A stretch of DNA of 64,000 nucleotides from Enoplolaimus lenunculus (GCA_030248215.1 JASANG010002652.1:1-64000), one strand, 5' to 3'. Shown: positions 21,576-36,500, counted from the first letter of the stretch. Program-made: numbers and translations. The notes: a model not told the origin generated them from the sequence alone.

Positions 21576-24500
21576 GTATGATTTTGTTTATTTTATGGAA
21601 CAAGCAAATCTAATTACAGGAGGTAAACAACGATTTCAACCAAGAGTGCATGATACAAGAGTGTACAACTATTTTCGCATGGTGCAAAATGCACCACCGG
21701 GCGTTGCGTTTTTGGATGATCCCCTTATTTAGAGGGGTTGCTGTTAATAACATCGTTGTTGCAGAAATTTTGGAATGAGATATTTCGGTTGTATCCAATC
21801 GCTTGTATACGGTGTTGATCTCGCTTGCCTACTGGCAAACAGGAGGACTGTGGGTAGTAGAGAACGGGACGTTCAGGCTTAGGCATAGACTTTGGTTCAG
21901 GTTTTGGCTTAGGATTAAGGTTAGGTTTAGTAGGCAGCTCACTATAGTTAATATAAGGGATCAAATTTTGTATAGACATGGACGGTGACGGTGATCATGA
22001 TGGGATCGACGATGACGATGGCGACAACGATGGACTTCACGAAGATTCAGCGTCAAAAGCGGCCGCAGGCAGATCAGATCCTGGATCGTTGAAGGCCGGA
22101 AGTGGATCCCGACGTGGCGGCGCAGGCGGAGCCGGTGGCGGATCACAGCGACGAACGGCGGCCAAATGGGATGTGAACGACGATGGCGATGACGATGAAG
22201 CAGCGGATGACAACGAAGATGCGGATAATGAAGGTGAGCAAGGTTAGTGGAATGTCAATGCGTTTGTTTGTCAGCGGGGGCGTAGCCAAGAGTTTTTTTT
22301 GGGATGGCATAACCGCATGTAGAAGTTTTTTTTGCGAACGAGCGTTGTGAGCGAGCAAAATCTTAAAGCCCTACTAACACGTGCAAGTTTTTAATGCGAG
22401 AAGTTGCACCTGCAAATTGCACACAGAACTTGCATTTTTTATCAGTCAATGAGAAAGCGGCTGCAATAAATTCAGTAAACTTGCATGGTGGTTCACACAT
22501 ATGAACCTGTAAACTATATTCTTAGCAATGATTTTTTAAGGAATTATTTCCAGCTGCAAGTTTTGCGAACAGGATTTTCGACAAAACATGCAAGTACAAG
22601 TTGCAGCTGCAAGTTCTCGCAGCAAAAATTTGCACGTGTGAACAAGGCTTAAGCCTATACAAGTATCTTTATCCGTTTTTTCTAAAAATGTTGGCAGTTG
22701 ATATTTCTCAATTTGGAGTAGTATTCGCCGATGCTTGTCATTACTATTTTTATGTTTATGTTTTGTGTTTTAATTTTTTGTCTCAAATTTCGTCTGAAAC
22801 CATTAGAATTAGGTTCAAACTACTTTATTATGAAAAAATCTAAATTTTGTATATCAACAATTTAAACTTTCCGATGGTGCCACTGGTTTGATTTTTCTTT
22901 AATTTTTAGAAGAACCAAAACCCGCATCTCGACGTCACATTCCGCGTTCTCTGTCATCTGCCGCAAAGAAATCAAAACGCCACGTTACAGATGATGATGA
23001 TGATGATGAAGGCGATGACGGAGACGATTCTGACCAAGGTATGAGTCATTTTTCATAATAACATGTGACATGCGATTGCATACAAGCCAAAAACGTCATT
23101 CTGATGCTGCACATCGGTAAAAACATTGATGCATATTTAGTGCCTTCAAATGCAACAGCAGTAAAACATGGAAGAACCAAGAAACTTGTATATTATGTAG
23201 AGGTTCTTATAAATCATAAAAAGAAAAACTCACCAGCTGATTGTGAGACGGCGTCGGACTGAGATTCTGTCGGCAATGGATCTCGGGATCGGAACCTCGA
23301 AAGAACGCCTGTCATTTGAGTGGCAAGCACTCAGAACTAAAACCCGTCATACTGTAGCCTACCTAACTACACCATGTCACAATTTTCGCCACTCCTGCCA
23401 GTCGACTGAATTACGCTTTGGGATGCGGGTATGTTTTAGCGGCGAGCTCAATCTAATGGAGTCGTGTGCAAGATTTTATGTCGTACGATACACTGTAAAT
23501 TCCAATGAGTTGATTAATTCTCAATTAATATCAGTAGTGAGTTGATTAATTAACTCAGAATGAATTGAATCAACTCAAAATTCTGAGTTCTGATAGTCCT
23601 AATTCAGACTGAGTGATTCAACGCATTCTGAGTTAAAATCAACTCAGTGAAAATTAACAGTGTTCAGAGTCATTCATGTGAGTTCTTCTTCAACTCCAGT
23701 TCAGTGTGAAAAATTCTGTATTAATTTGTTCAGATTTGCTCAAAGAACCCGATAAAGACGACGATGGTTAGTTGAGAGCACCGTTGTTATTTTCAATGAA
23801 ACCAATAAAGCTCAACTCATGCGTGCCAGTTTTGGTCGCGAGAAACTTTAACGCCGTCAGGCCGTGGCTGTATTAATGAAATGACTCGAGACTCGTGTTG
23901 AATTCGGAAATATAGGGCACCTTTTTAAGGATGCGCCATAGTTGTCGTACAGTGCCGTTCGTCACCGCCCGTCACCACACTGTATCGTACGTGAGTTTCT
24001 CTCGTACAATACTGTATGCTGACGAACTGATACGGACAAATCCGGACTTCATCAGAAGAAATAGAGCCAAGGAACGCCGAAATACAACATCATAACGTCC
24101 AACACCGTAGCTACTGCTCCGAGCCATCCATATTTGTTGGTCTGCTAGACTGTGCAACCAACCCAATTGCGTCTAAACACCATTAGGTCTTTCTAGTCGA
24201 CACCGGTCTATTAGTTACTAATCACCTGGTCATATGACCGGCTTGCGTCTCTTGCTATCAAGCGGTGCAAGACGAAACGTAATTAAAACCGCAGCGTCGC
24301 TTAACTGAATTAGCTATGTAAGCATTCTATTTATTAACCTGCAACACTTTTGCAGTTGTGTCATTTGAAAACGTATCGCTATGAAACTTGTGGCACATGT
24401 TACTTTAAGGGGCGTCCAGGTTTCTGGTGGGACTATAACAGAGTAGGTTTAGATTCTAGATTGCATTTTTGGCTTAGGCTTAGGCTTAGACTTACGCTAA

Positions 24501-27500
24501 GAACTCATTTTTGCAACGCTTAGGCTCAGACTCGGGAACTCATTTTTACAACGCTTAGGTTTAGGCTTAGGCTTAGGAATACGCTTAATCTACTGTTTAC
24601 GCCCGTCAAAGTAACATTGGCCAAACATGTGACAGCCGCTTGAACTAAAGTTTGAATTGTGTGTTTTAGAGTTGCTCAATGGTCAAGGCGATGAAGACGA
24701 TGAAAATGACCAAGATATCGATGCAGAAGGTATGTTGTTTTATAACAATTATAGTCGTTTTGCTGTAAATATGGACCAATGTATCGAACAGGGCCGCAAC
24801 TATAAGCATATTGCTAAGCCTAAACCTAAGCGTAAAAATCAACTTTTACCTAAACTTAAGCCTAAGTCTAAGCATAAGCGTACAAGCAAACAAAATTAGT
24901 CTAAAGCTTAACCTTACACTATTGCAGTCCCGCAGAAAACCGATTCGCCCTGATCTTTACATGGGTCTAAATATGGCATAGTAGGCCAACGTTACTTTGA
25001 CGGGCGTATTAACAGTAGATTAAGCGTATTCCTAAGCCTAAGCCTAAGCGTTGCAAAATGTGTTCCTAAGCCTAAGCCTAAGCCTAAGCGAAAAAATGTA
25101 ATCCAGAATCTAAACCTACTGTTTTATAGACCCACCACAAAACCTGGATGCCATTTAAAGCAACATGGGCCACATAGTGTATAGTGGTACGCCGCATTTT
25201 GCACTATACAACAGAAACAAGTGAAATATTTTGCAAAACAGTAAACAAATCCGGCACTGCTTATAAAGGAGGCTTTTTCTGTTCAGAAATGTTACCAAAA
25301 CGCTCAGGCACAACTTAATCAGGCCCGTAGCCAAGTCACCTTGCTAGGAGGGGGGCAAAAATTTTCTAGGAGGGACATTCAAAGGTTTTCAATGACTTAT
25401 ATGCAAGATTGGAAATGTTCTAGGGGGTGGCAAAATTTTTCCAGGGAGGCACTGAGCCCCCCCCCCCCGGCCGCCCGTTGGATACGGGCCCGAACTTAAC
25501 ACCTGCAGTTTGCAATTGTTTGAGAAGACATAAGTGGATACCTTTGTCTGTCAGGGCCAATGTATAGAACTTAGTCGTATTATAGTAGTATAAAGCCTTT
25601 TCCAAAGCCTAAATCTGTGCGTAACGATGAGCTTATACATAAGCTTTAAGCCTAAAGCAAAAAATAGTGTAAAGCTTAAGCTTATTCTATTGCAGTCCCA
25701 CGGAAAAAATTTCGCCTCTAATCTTTACATGGGCGTCTGTAAAGAAACAAATCTTAGATACTTGACGTTTTGACCAATCAGTTGCGTTACAACCAAGTTT
25801 GGTACCACAGCTTATATGCTGTAAATAATAAATACAGCAATGGCAGATACACAAGTATCATCTTATTTGACCGATTGCAACTTAACGTTTATGACTCAAA
25901 AGAACGCAAAGTTGTGCTGCAACTATTACTGCTACTGTCACCATGGACAATAGCAATATTTGCAAAATTGAAAAACTCAATGGGACGTTTTAAAGCACAG
26001 TTTGGACTGTATTTTCAATGACATGGCGTAATCTTATTAGCTGAATCATTATCGTAACATTAAATTTAAATTTCAACACATTTTCGGTTTTGTTTCAACG
26101 ACGATATGCTAGTGTTGAGTTAACGTAGTTGGGTTTGTGTTAACAAGCTTGTTTTGTTACTGTTAACCTCTATTCACACGTGCAAGTTTTTGCTGCGAGA
26201 ACGTAGCAACTGCAACTTGTACTTGCAAGTTTTGTCGCAAAATCCCGTTCGAAAAACTTGCAACTGTAAATAATTCATTAAAAATCATAGCCAGGAATTT
26301 AGTTCACATGTGCGAATAACCATGCAAGTTCAGTGAATTTATTGCAGCCGCTTTCTCATTGGCTGATAAAAACATGCAAGTTCTGCGTGTAATTTGCAGC
26401 TGTCAAGTTATCGTAGCAAAAACTTGCACGTGTGAATAGGGCATTAATCGATTAAGTAGTGTGCTTTGTAGATTATTATTGCAGAAGTTTATCTTTTAAT
26501 TTAAACATATAACTACTATCTCGTGGGGCCCCATGTGGTAAAGCAGGGTGGATTTAACCGCGTATAAGGCAGGCCGGACATATATGGGGCTAAAACGGAA
26601 CAAGAATGATAAGATTAATTTGTTCGAGTTTGAAATTCGGACCTCAAAAATAATTTCGGCAGATTAATGGTCTACAATATTTAGTCGTTTGTCAAATGTT
26701 TTGAAGTCGCCGCTTGCTAATTCAGCTTCAAGCTGTACTGAAAAAATAACAGTTTACATTATTTTTGATTAGTCTTAGGCTTACGCTTAGGCTTAGGAAT
26801 ACGCTTAATCTACAATTACGGCCCTAAATGTAACATTGGCCTGAAAGTCAAACACAAAAATCGCTAAAATGTTGTTAATTGCTTCGTTATATAACAGCAA
26901 GTTTGCTGGAAAAAATGGCTATTCTCAGCCTCTGACTTAGCTTACGGTAATTCAACTCGATGTTTTATCAATGTGCAATCAGGAATGCGATTTCTAAGTT
27001 AATTTCTGGGTTTCTGTAATCTTACTTATGTTATAAATTAATTAAGTCGCCGACTTAAGTAAATACTAATACTTTTAAGCAAAAACATACCACAAAACGT
27101 GAGCCATTGTTATAACAAAAAAGTCAAAGTTTTGCTTTATATTAAGAAAGCCCATATGAGTCTACAATTTCAATGCGATCAAGATATGCATGACTGAACT
27201 GTGAATCCGTAATATATCAAATTTACTAAGCGACATAAGTGTTTAACTTAACTTACAAATCTTTTGTAAACGACAAAATGGTTAAGTAATTACTTTTATT
27301 CACGAACTTATAAGGACTAAGTCGTACTTAAGTAAGATTTCAGAAATCCAGCCATTATCGCTTTCATATGAAACATTACAAAAAATAAAACACAAAACTT
27401 AACAAATATTCGCTAAATATTTCAAAACACCAACGCTAATTTGTATTTTTTACAACTTTTGGTGAGGGTTTTGCACATTTGCGAGGTTCACGTTATAACC

Positions 27501-30500
27501 GGGCGCATCTTGGGACACGTTTTGTAATGTCATATAACATTCGACTTTTGTCTGTTGACCCGATATAAGAGCCCGAATTTTAACGTTGCTGTCGAATCAA
27601 CATGGGACAAACCGTGTCCCGCCTGCCCCGGTTATAACGTGGATCCCGCATTAGCATATATATTTATGCATGCATACAGATATATTGTATTTTTCGTTTT
27701 TTTATGTTTTTATATTTATGGGTTGAAGTAGAAACAACTTGATTTTGGTTCAAAATCATCGGTTTTTGGTTTGATTTTTATTAACCATTAATTTAGGTTA
27801 CGCTGATGACGACATTAAAGTTAAGTTACGTCGCTCAAAACGTACGATCTCTTTGTCGAAACCTGACAGGCAGGCAACAAAATTTAAACAAGCAGCACCT
27901 AAAAAAGACCAAGAAGACGGTGTCGCTAGTTCTAGCGTTCGTTATCATCGTGTGAAAGGTGGTCAAACGAAAGCAGAGCGGGCCAGAAGCGAAAAACAAC
28001 GCGAACGTCGGGATGAGCCGTGTGAGTCTAGCACTCGACATCGGTCTGGGGTCCCTCTGGCGACGGGAGACGTACGATACTACCGGGTTCGAGCGGGTAA
28101 TTCACGAGACGCCCAGGGTACAAAACATTGTGACTCAAGTTCGACGGAAAAATCACACATCAAAACAAAGAAACGCGGCGGACATCACGAACCGGACATC
28201 CGTTATCACAGGCGGAAAGGTGTTAAACCGGGTGAGATATAAAACTGTTTGCAATCTATGCTAATATTCTCAAATGTGTGTAGCTCCTAGTCACAATTGG
28301 TGATAGTTCTTCTAAATTTCGACCAATGTAAAAATCAGGAGCGGGACGTTTTTGTGCATGACTGCAATCGAGTAAGCTTAATCGTTTGACTATATTTTTT
28401 GCTTAGGTTTAGGCTTAGGCGTAAGCGTAAGCTCATTATTACGCTTAGGCTTTGGCTTACGCTTATGCTTAAACTTCTGCAACGGTCTTGTTCTGTACAT
28501 TGGCCTAAATTTGGAACCAGTCTAAGGAAAAATTGAAATTTCGCACGTTTTTTTGCAGTCCGCTCTCGGATAATGTCTTGTTTCAAAACCTATATACTAA
28601 ACTGATGATAGGTGCTGCGCACATTTGAGAATTACGGTTACTGTCTCTAGTCATATTGTTTTGGATTTGTTTAGAGTTCAGATTTATAATACACTTTATA
28701 TGCCCGAACCCGTTTATATAAGCCTTAAAATATAGAACAGAAAATCATTTCAATTTCATACACTTCGTTATATCGAATTTCACTACACCGCAATTTGTCT
28801 AAAAAAATGAGTCAAAAATAAAACGCAATTTTAAAACGCGAAAATTGTTTTGAATTTTGAACAAAATTAAATTTAATGGCATATTTTTGTGCGAATGTAA
28901 CTTTGCTTGAATTTGTCATTTTTATTAAGTCCTTCCATAAATTCAGCCGACACGCAGAAATCGCTGATTTTGGACTGCCAAATATAGCTGTTGTACACTG
29001 CTCACCAATATATTTAGGTTTAGGTTCATGCTTATAGGTGTAGGCTTATGCCTGGCATTCGGAAAAGTTTAACGTAAGCCTTAAACAGAAAATCGTTGTC
29101 AAAACTGTTATCAAAGCCTAAGCCTAAGGCTAAGCCTAAGCCTAAGCCTAAGGCTAAGCCTAAGCCTAAGCCTAAGGCTAAGCCTAAGCCTAATGCTAAG
29201 CCTAAGCCTAAGCCTAAGCCTAAGCCTAAGGTTAAGCCTAAGCCTAAGGTTAAGCCTAAGCCTCAGGCTAAGGCTAAGGCTAAGCCTAAGCCTAAGCAAA
29301 GCCTAAGGCTAAGCCTAAGTCTAAGGCTAAGCCTAAGCCTAAGCCTAAGGCTAAGCCTAAGTCTAAGGCTAAGCCTAAGCCTAAGCCTAAGCCTAAGCCT
29401 AAGGCTAAGCCTAAGTCTAAGGCTAAGCCTAAGCCTAAGCCTAAGCCTAAGCCTAAGTCTAAGGCTAAGCCTAAGCCTAAGCCTAAGCCTAAGCCTAAGC
29501 CTTAACCTTAATACAAGCGGAGGTAAAATGTACTAGTGCCTCAAATTTTTATTCTTCTTTCATATCTTGCCACGTGTTATGCTATACGTATTGTAGTTTT
29601 CTCAAAGTACTGTTGCGTTTTAATTAGCGTTAAGTTTGCGTTTTGAATCAAAATATAACTCCTGTGCTCTACGACCCGTATTCTCAAACGTGTGAATCGT
29701 GCGTAACCAGTTGACGATAGGTCTTGTAACTTTCGAATCAGTGAATGCTAGCGCTCAAAATTCAGCACATTTTTCGTATATGATTTACTCGACTTCTGTA
29801 ACAATTTTGCGTTTAACTACTGCAACAGTTAGGAAGATTGAAAACCGATTACTAACTGATGGTAGTTGCTATACACATTTGAGAATATGGGCCCTATTAA
29901 CGGATGAGAAGGCATCTGGACTAATCATTTTAACCGAATAATAATTTTCCGCAAATGAATTCGGGCATAGCAAAATTTGGTCGTGTTCCGATGAGTGACA
30001 CAAGGCTCATTGTAGTATAAGGAATATTACCACTGTTATTTTGAGTGCAACCGGAGGTGAAAATACCGAATGTGAAGATCAACAAATTTTGCCGTAGCTG
30101 GAGGTGAAACAAAATTAAATAAATAAAAATTATTTAAATGTTGCTAAACGTTAGCGGAGAGTTTTTCTGTGGGACTACAATAGAGTAGGCTTAAGCTTTG
30201 GACTAATTTTTGCATGGCATACGCTTAGGAATACCACTATCTGCTGGAATCGTTTTGATCTTAATTCCGATTCAAAACGAGTTTCGATTGCGATTGCACA
30301 ATCTGATCGGAATCGGAATTTTGAAATGTTATTTTTAATTGCGCTTGTTGTGATACGTTACATAAAAATTCTGTATTATTTATCTATTAAATTGCTTTCG
30401 ATAAGTTACTTTATCAATAATTGATTGTAGTTTAGCTTTTACACAACCAAAAATTATCGCCAATTTGTTCACGCGACCTGTTTGAAAATTGGTGCCAGCC

Positions 30501-33500
30501 AAAAGACACCCTAAATCGACATTATATATGTCAATACAAATTATTCCTATTCTCACAAAATTAGTAGTTTACTGTTCCATGTCCGGTATAATCCACTTCC
30601 GCTTTGCACCCTGATTCTAGCTTTTAAAGTAAAAAGATAGTTTTAGACGTTTAGATTTTTGTTTCTTTGTCTTTGTGTGCTGTATTGTATTTCTTGTATT
30701 CGCTTTTACTTACACTGTTGTGATTTATAATGGTGAAATAAAACAATATTTTCTTATTGTTTTTAGTTGTTTTATCTGTGACATTAACTGGTATGCAATA
30801 GTAACTTATCATTCATTTAAGTTGGCAACTGCAGATATTTGCAGAAACGCATTCATATACTGATTGTATATATTTTTGAGTTTACTGCGAAAATCGACAC
30901 CGGTACCGTTCAGGTCATCAGGAAAATTGAAACAGAGCGTTTTGGTTGTTGTAGGACTCCGATCCTTTCGTAACTTTGCGACAAAATCAACTGCAAACAC
31001 TCGTAAGACGGAATCCGTATCTGAGGATAACTTACTTTCAATTGCGGACGCCGATGACGAAACTTCGCTTCCATACACAGGCAATGGATTGGTTGACGAC
31101 GTGGAACACAGACGGATCAGCGTATGGAGTTTGACCAAAATGCCCATTCATAAAGATAAACGTGGCCGAGTAACCGAACCAGAAACGGTTAATATTTTGA
31201 CGCGAAAACGAAAATTTCAAAATCGTACAAAAATCAAATCGACAGTTGTTGCGGTTACGTGGGAAAAGGTCGCTTCAGCGTGAGAAAACCGACATAAATA
31301 CACTCGTTTGACTTGTTTCGGCGTGGAATTTGACAAAATCACTCAAACATAGACGGCGGTTGTCGGAACAGGGGTGTATTTAGGACTTTGACCAGAACAA
31401 AATGAAAATTTCAAAATCGAAGAATAAAAGCGACAGTGTTGTGGGTACGTGGGAAAACGTCGCTTCAGCGTGGGAAAATATACGCAACACAACACTGAGG
31501 GCTTATAACCAAATGTGGGTCAGCGTATCGAGTTTGACTAAAGTTGCCTATTTACAAAAACAGACGTAACCTGAACCTAAATTAGTTTGGATTTTGCCAA
31601 CCAAACCAAACTTTGACAATGTACCATAAAGTCACAGCGGCACTTTTTTTTCAACTTCCGGAAAATTGTAATTTCGGTTGTACCCTGATTGTGGCGTATC
31701 AGAAACAGGTTCTATACGAAACCGAAACAGGTTCTATGTTCTGCTCAAATCGGCGTCGAATGCTTTAAAAGATGTGCAATTCGTTGACGATCCATAAGTT
31801 GTACAAAAGAACTCGCTTATTCAAAAATTTAAATTAGAATTTGGTTTAAAATTGTTCGCACGTATGCGTTGTCAATGTTTAGAATTGCGGTTATTTCGCT
31901 TTGTATACCTTTATTTGGTGTGGTTATTTTCATCATTTAGGTAGAATTACTGTGCAATATAGTTTTTATAAAATCGGTATTACCTTGAAGCTGTATGCCA
32001 CACACTCAAACAATTACTTGGTACTCAAACCACATCGTCGGAGACCTGTCTGTATCCAGTGAAAATCTCAATTTAGCAATAAATATGGGCAGGAGTTCGT
32101 AATTTTATTACGGCGAGAACGGAAGCCTAAACCTGTAGCAGGCATAGACCATGAGATTTTTGTGTTGGTACCTGCGGAAACAGAATATGACAACGACAAA
32201 AACAGCAATAAGAAACAGCAACAAAAAAAGCAACAAAAATAGCAGCAAAAATGACAAAAACACAAAAACGCAAACAGCAATAACAAACAGCAACAAAAAT
32301 AGCAACAAAAATAGCATCAAAAACAGCAAAAAATAGCAAAAAAACAACAAAAACAGCAACAGGAACAAAACAACAAAATAAACAAAAAACAACAACAAAA
32401 TAGCAACAAAACAACAACTAAATAGCAACAAAACAACATCAATACAACAAATATTGATATTTAACTTAAAAAAACAGAATATGACAACGACAAAAACAGC
32501 AATAAGAAACATCAACAAACAGCAACAAAAATAGCAACAAAAATAGCATCAAAAACAGCAAAAAATAGCAAAAAACAACAACAAAAACAGCAACAGGAAC
32601 AAAACAACAAAATAACTAAAAAAACAACAACAAAATAGCAACAAAACAACAACTAAATAGCAACAAAACAACATCAATACAACAAATATTGATATTTAAC
32701 TTAAAAAAACAGAATATGACAACGACAAAAACAGCAATAAGAAACATCAACAAACAGCAACAAAAATAGCAACAAAAATAGCATCAAAAACACCAAAAAA
32801 TACCAAAAAAACAACAACAAAAACAGCAACAGGAACAAAACAACAAAATAACTAAAAAAACAACAACAAAATAGCAACAAAACAACAACTAAATAGCAAC
32901 AAAACAACATCAATACAACAAATATTGATATTTAACTTAAAAAAAACAGAATATGACAACGACAAAAACAGCAATAAGAAACATCAACAAACAGCAACAA
33001 AAATAGCAACAAAAATAGCATCAAAAACAGCAAAAAATAGCAAAAAACAACAACAAAAACAGCAACAGGAACAAAACAACAAAATAACTAAAAAAACAAC
33101 AACAAAATAGCAACAAAACAACAACTAAATAGCAACAAAACAACATCAATACAACAAATATTGATATTTAACTTAAAAAAACAGAATATGACAACGACAA
33201 AAACAGCAATAAGAAACATCAACAAACAGCAACAAAAATAGCAACAAAAATAGCATCAAAAACAGCAAAAAATAGCAAAAAACAACAACAAAAACAGCAA
33301 CAGGAACAAAACAACAAAATAACTAAAAAAACAACAACAAAATAGCAACAAAACAACAACTAAATAGCAACAAAACAACATCAATACAACAAATATTGAT
33401 ATTTAACTTAAAAAAGAGCTTTAACAACCCTTAACTTAGCGGTGCAGTAGTGACAGATCCGGTAACTTTTGGCCAGGGGCGCAATCTTTAATAGTGAGAA

Positions 33501-36500
33501 AACATTGCGAGCGAAGCGAACGAGACGCCAAACGCAATATCAGTCCACAATATTGATATAAATGTTTGGTTTTGGGTCGCTCTGCTGGGATATCTGATTT
33601 CCTTACAGGAGTGGGGACACGGCTTCGCTGACCAAACTTTGCTTGCACGGTACAGTTTGTTAGTAATATTGTTGGGGGGTCACAAATCGTGACGTTTTAA
33701 GCTATGATTACTATAGCGTAACAGCTTGTGATTTATTGCAATATTTTTAAAACTTAAATTGCACGGTTTGCATGCAATAATTATTAGATTAAGGGTTGCG
33801 CTATACTTTTGTTGACGTCCGACGCCGTCCGTCACGCTGAGTCACGGTCCGGCGCTTTCCGCTAATCGTACGGTGCCGTTCGTTACCCGTACAGCGCCGT
33901 CCGTCACCGTCCGACGCCGTTCGTACACCGTGTGGTATCGTCCGCAACTATTAACTGCTGTGCGAAGTATAGCGTATCCCTAAGTCCAAAGTTTTGGCCA
34001 ATGTATAGAACAATGGCGGAACAGTAGTATAAGCATATTCCTAAGCCTAAAGCTGAAGCGTAAGAATGAGCTTATACCAAAACCTGAACCTAAAGCCTAA
34101 GTAAAAAATGATCCAAAGTTTAACCTTACTTGGTTCCAGTCTCACGGAAAAACTTTCCTCTTCTGATCTTTACATGAGCCAATGTTTTGAATTACTCCAT
34201 TACATTACTGAGTAAATATTAACCAGAATCTGTGTTTATTTCTAGCTAGAATTGGTGCCGGGGTCAATTTCTTATAAAACAGTTTAAGTTTTGGCACTAC
34301 TTGATTATTTTTGTGGTCTTGGGATTGTGATGTTGCTTTAATTGCATAGAACTTGAGGGTTTCAATAAAAATACACGTTGTACAGGGCTGTTCTTACACC
34401 GTAAAAAATGGTGATTCAAATTGATTCTTTTCGAAGTAGGCTCTACGAGACTACAGAAACAGAGTCAAATTCGACTCCGTCTAAGTGAAACGTGCGACTC
34501 AATGAGTCGAGTTTGACTCCGTTTGTGCAGTTCCTAAAAGCCTTGTCGTACACAGTCAATTTGTTTCTCCATTTTTTTGCAGTGTAAACTAACTCGATTT
34601 AAGCTTAAGCTAATCTGTAGTTGTATTAATCTTATTAAATAGTTTAACTAAACTAACTTGAAACTTTACGCTTAAACTTGATTGAAATCTTACATATTTT
34701 TAGTTTAAACTAAACTTAATTGAATTTTAAAAATGATATACCAGAATTTGAAAGATACTTTGAACCTACACTGAGTGCGTATCTCTGTGGACTAGGACAG
34801 TCGGCACGACTTCAGTTCAAAGATTAAAGGACCATATCGTGAATCGAGCCTTGGGCTCTTGCAGTCGAGTCAAGCATGCTACCACTACACCTTGCGGTCG
34901 ATTGCGGCAACTGTATGTTCCGGTATATATGCACATTGAGACTACAGTGACGGGCAATTGTGTCTAAACATCTCGAGGTCTCTTCTAGTGCACATCTATA
35001 ACCCTTAACTGTGCAACATATACCAAGATAGGCTGAATTAAACAACAGACTTAATAATTAGTGAAATATTGTCAAATAACTGTATATTTTCTTGCAGATA
35101 CAAAGTTTTTGTCCAGCATCTTTAACTCAAATCGAAATTTAGATTAGCAAACTCGTGTTAAGCTTAAATAGTGTCACACTGTAAATTCCACTGAGTTGAT
35201 TTTAACTCAAAATGAGTTGAGGCCACTCAAGCGCCTGAGTTCTGAATTAGTCGTTTTAAAACGTAGAATTCTGAATTGATTGAACTCATTCTGAGTTAAG
35301 TAATCATTTGAGTCGGAGTTAAATCAGCTCAGAGCGAGTTGATATTTGGTGTAAATTAACTCAGAAATTCGCTCTCTGAGTTGATTAATTAATTTTTTTA
35401 ATTTGACAGCGGATTAAAGCTGCACTGAAAATGGTACTGTAATAGGGGCAAAACGCGAACCCTACATAAATCAGCAACAAATGCCTATACTAAAAATTCA
35501 AAGTGAATGTCTTATATTCCGCGAACATAAGTACAATAAAGTAAGGTGTCAGGATTTTTGATCGTAAGCAAATTTAAAGTTATTTTTAAGTCTGTTCAAG
35601 CTCTGTTCCACGCTGCGAAAAATGAAAGATTAATTTCAGCGTTAAACTATTTTCAGATCTTTTCTAAATTTTACTAAAACGCAATAATATTTTGTGCTTG
35701 GAAACGAAGGCGTATACAGATTGAGAGATCGAAATAATGGGCCCAAGTATACAGTAGGGCCGGATCGTTTTCCGGCGGGGCCATAATATAGTCAGTTTAA
35801 GCGTTAGACTAATTTTTTGCTTAGGCTTAGGCTCAGGCTTAGGCTTAGGCTTAGGAATAGGCTCATCCATACGCTTAGGCTTAGGCTTAGGCTTAGGAAT
35901 AGGCTCATCCATACGCTTAGGCTTAGGCTTACGCTTAACAATATGCTTATACTACTGTTCCGGCCCTGTTCTATAAATGGGCCAAATAATGTATCCCATG
36001 CCCGTTTCAAATTTTCGGTGAGACGACAAAAAAGCACAACCAAACAGTCTTTATGATAACCTTCTTGTTTAGGTCAAAATAAGTTTCTTATAAATGAGGT
36101 TATACGCTCTCGAACTGAAATCCTCTATACGTGTCTACTTGACAAACCAGTGGATTGAAACAAGCGCTAGTGAACCCGAAAAGCCAGTTTCATTCGATAT
36201 TTTTGCGTGTCTTGTAAACCAGTTGACTGAATCAAATGACGCACTGCTGTATTAAACGTATCAACAAAAAAATAAAAAAATTGTAAGGTAAGGACCTTGC
36301 CATTTATCAGTAACAAAACTGACACCGTCTGAAAACAATGACGAGTAGAAAATAGCCGATTTTCAATTTTTTAATCAGGCCAAAAATAAATAAATTTTTC
36401 TTTGGTCAAATTTTGCTAATTTTTTTCGCTTTCATTGCTTTCCTTGTAGTTGACGTCTATTTTTCTTGTTTCCCTGTTTTCGACTTTTGAACCAGTCACT

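Noticed and set aside
29096-29536. Lys-Pro / Leu-Ser repeat protein frame
   Set aside because: Translation of the CCTAAG hexamer array; frame changes simply follow hexamer slips.
32068-33110. Phe/Leu/Cys-rich membrane-protein-like frames and Asn/Lys-rich frames
   Set aside because: Translations of the A/C-rich satellite on both strands.
35664-36056. Leu/Arg and Lys/Pro repeat frames
   Set aside because: Hexamer tract of a CCTAAG-type MITE read in several frames.
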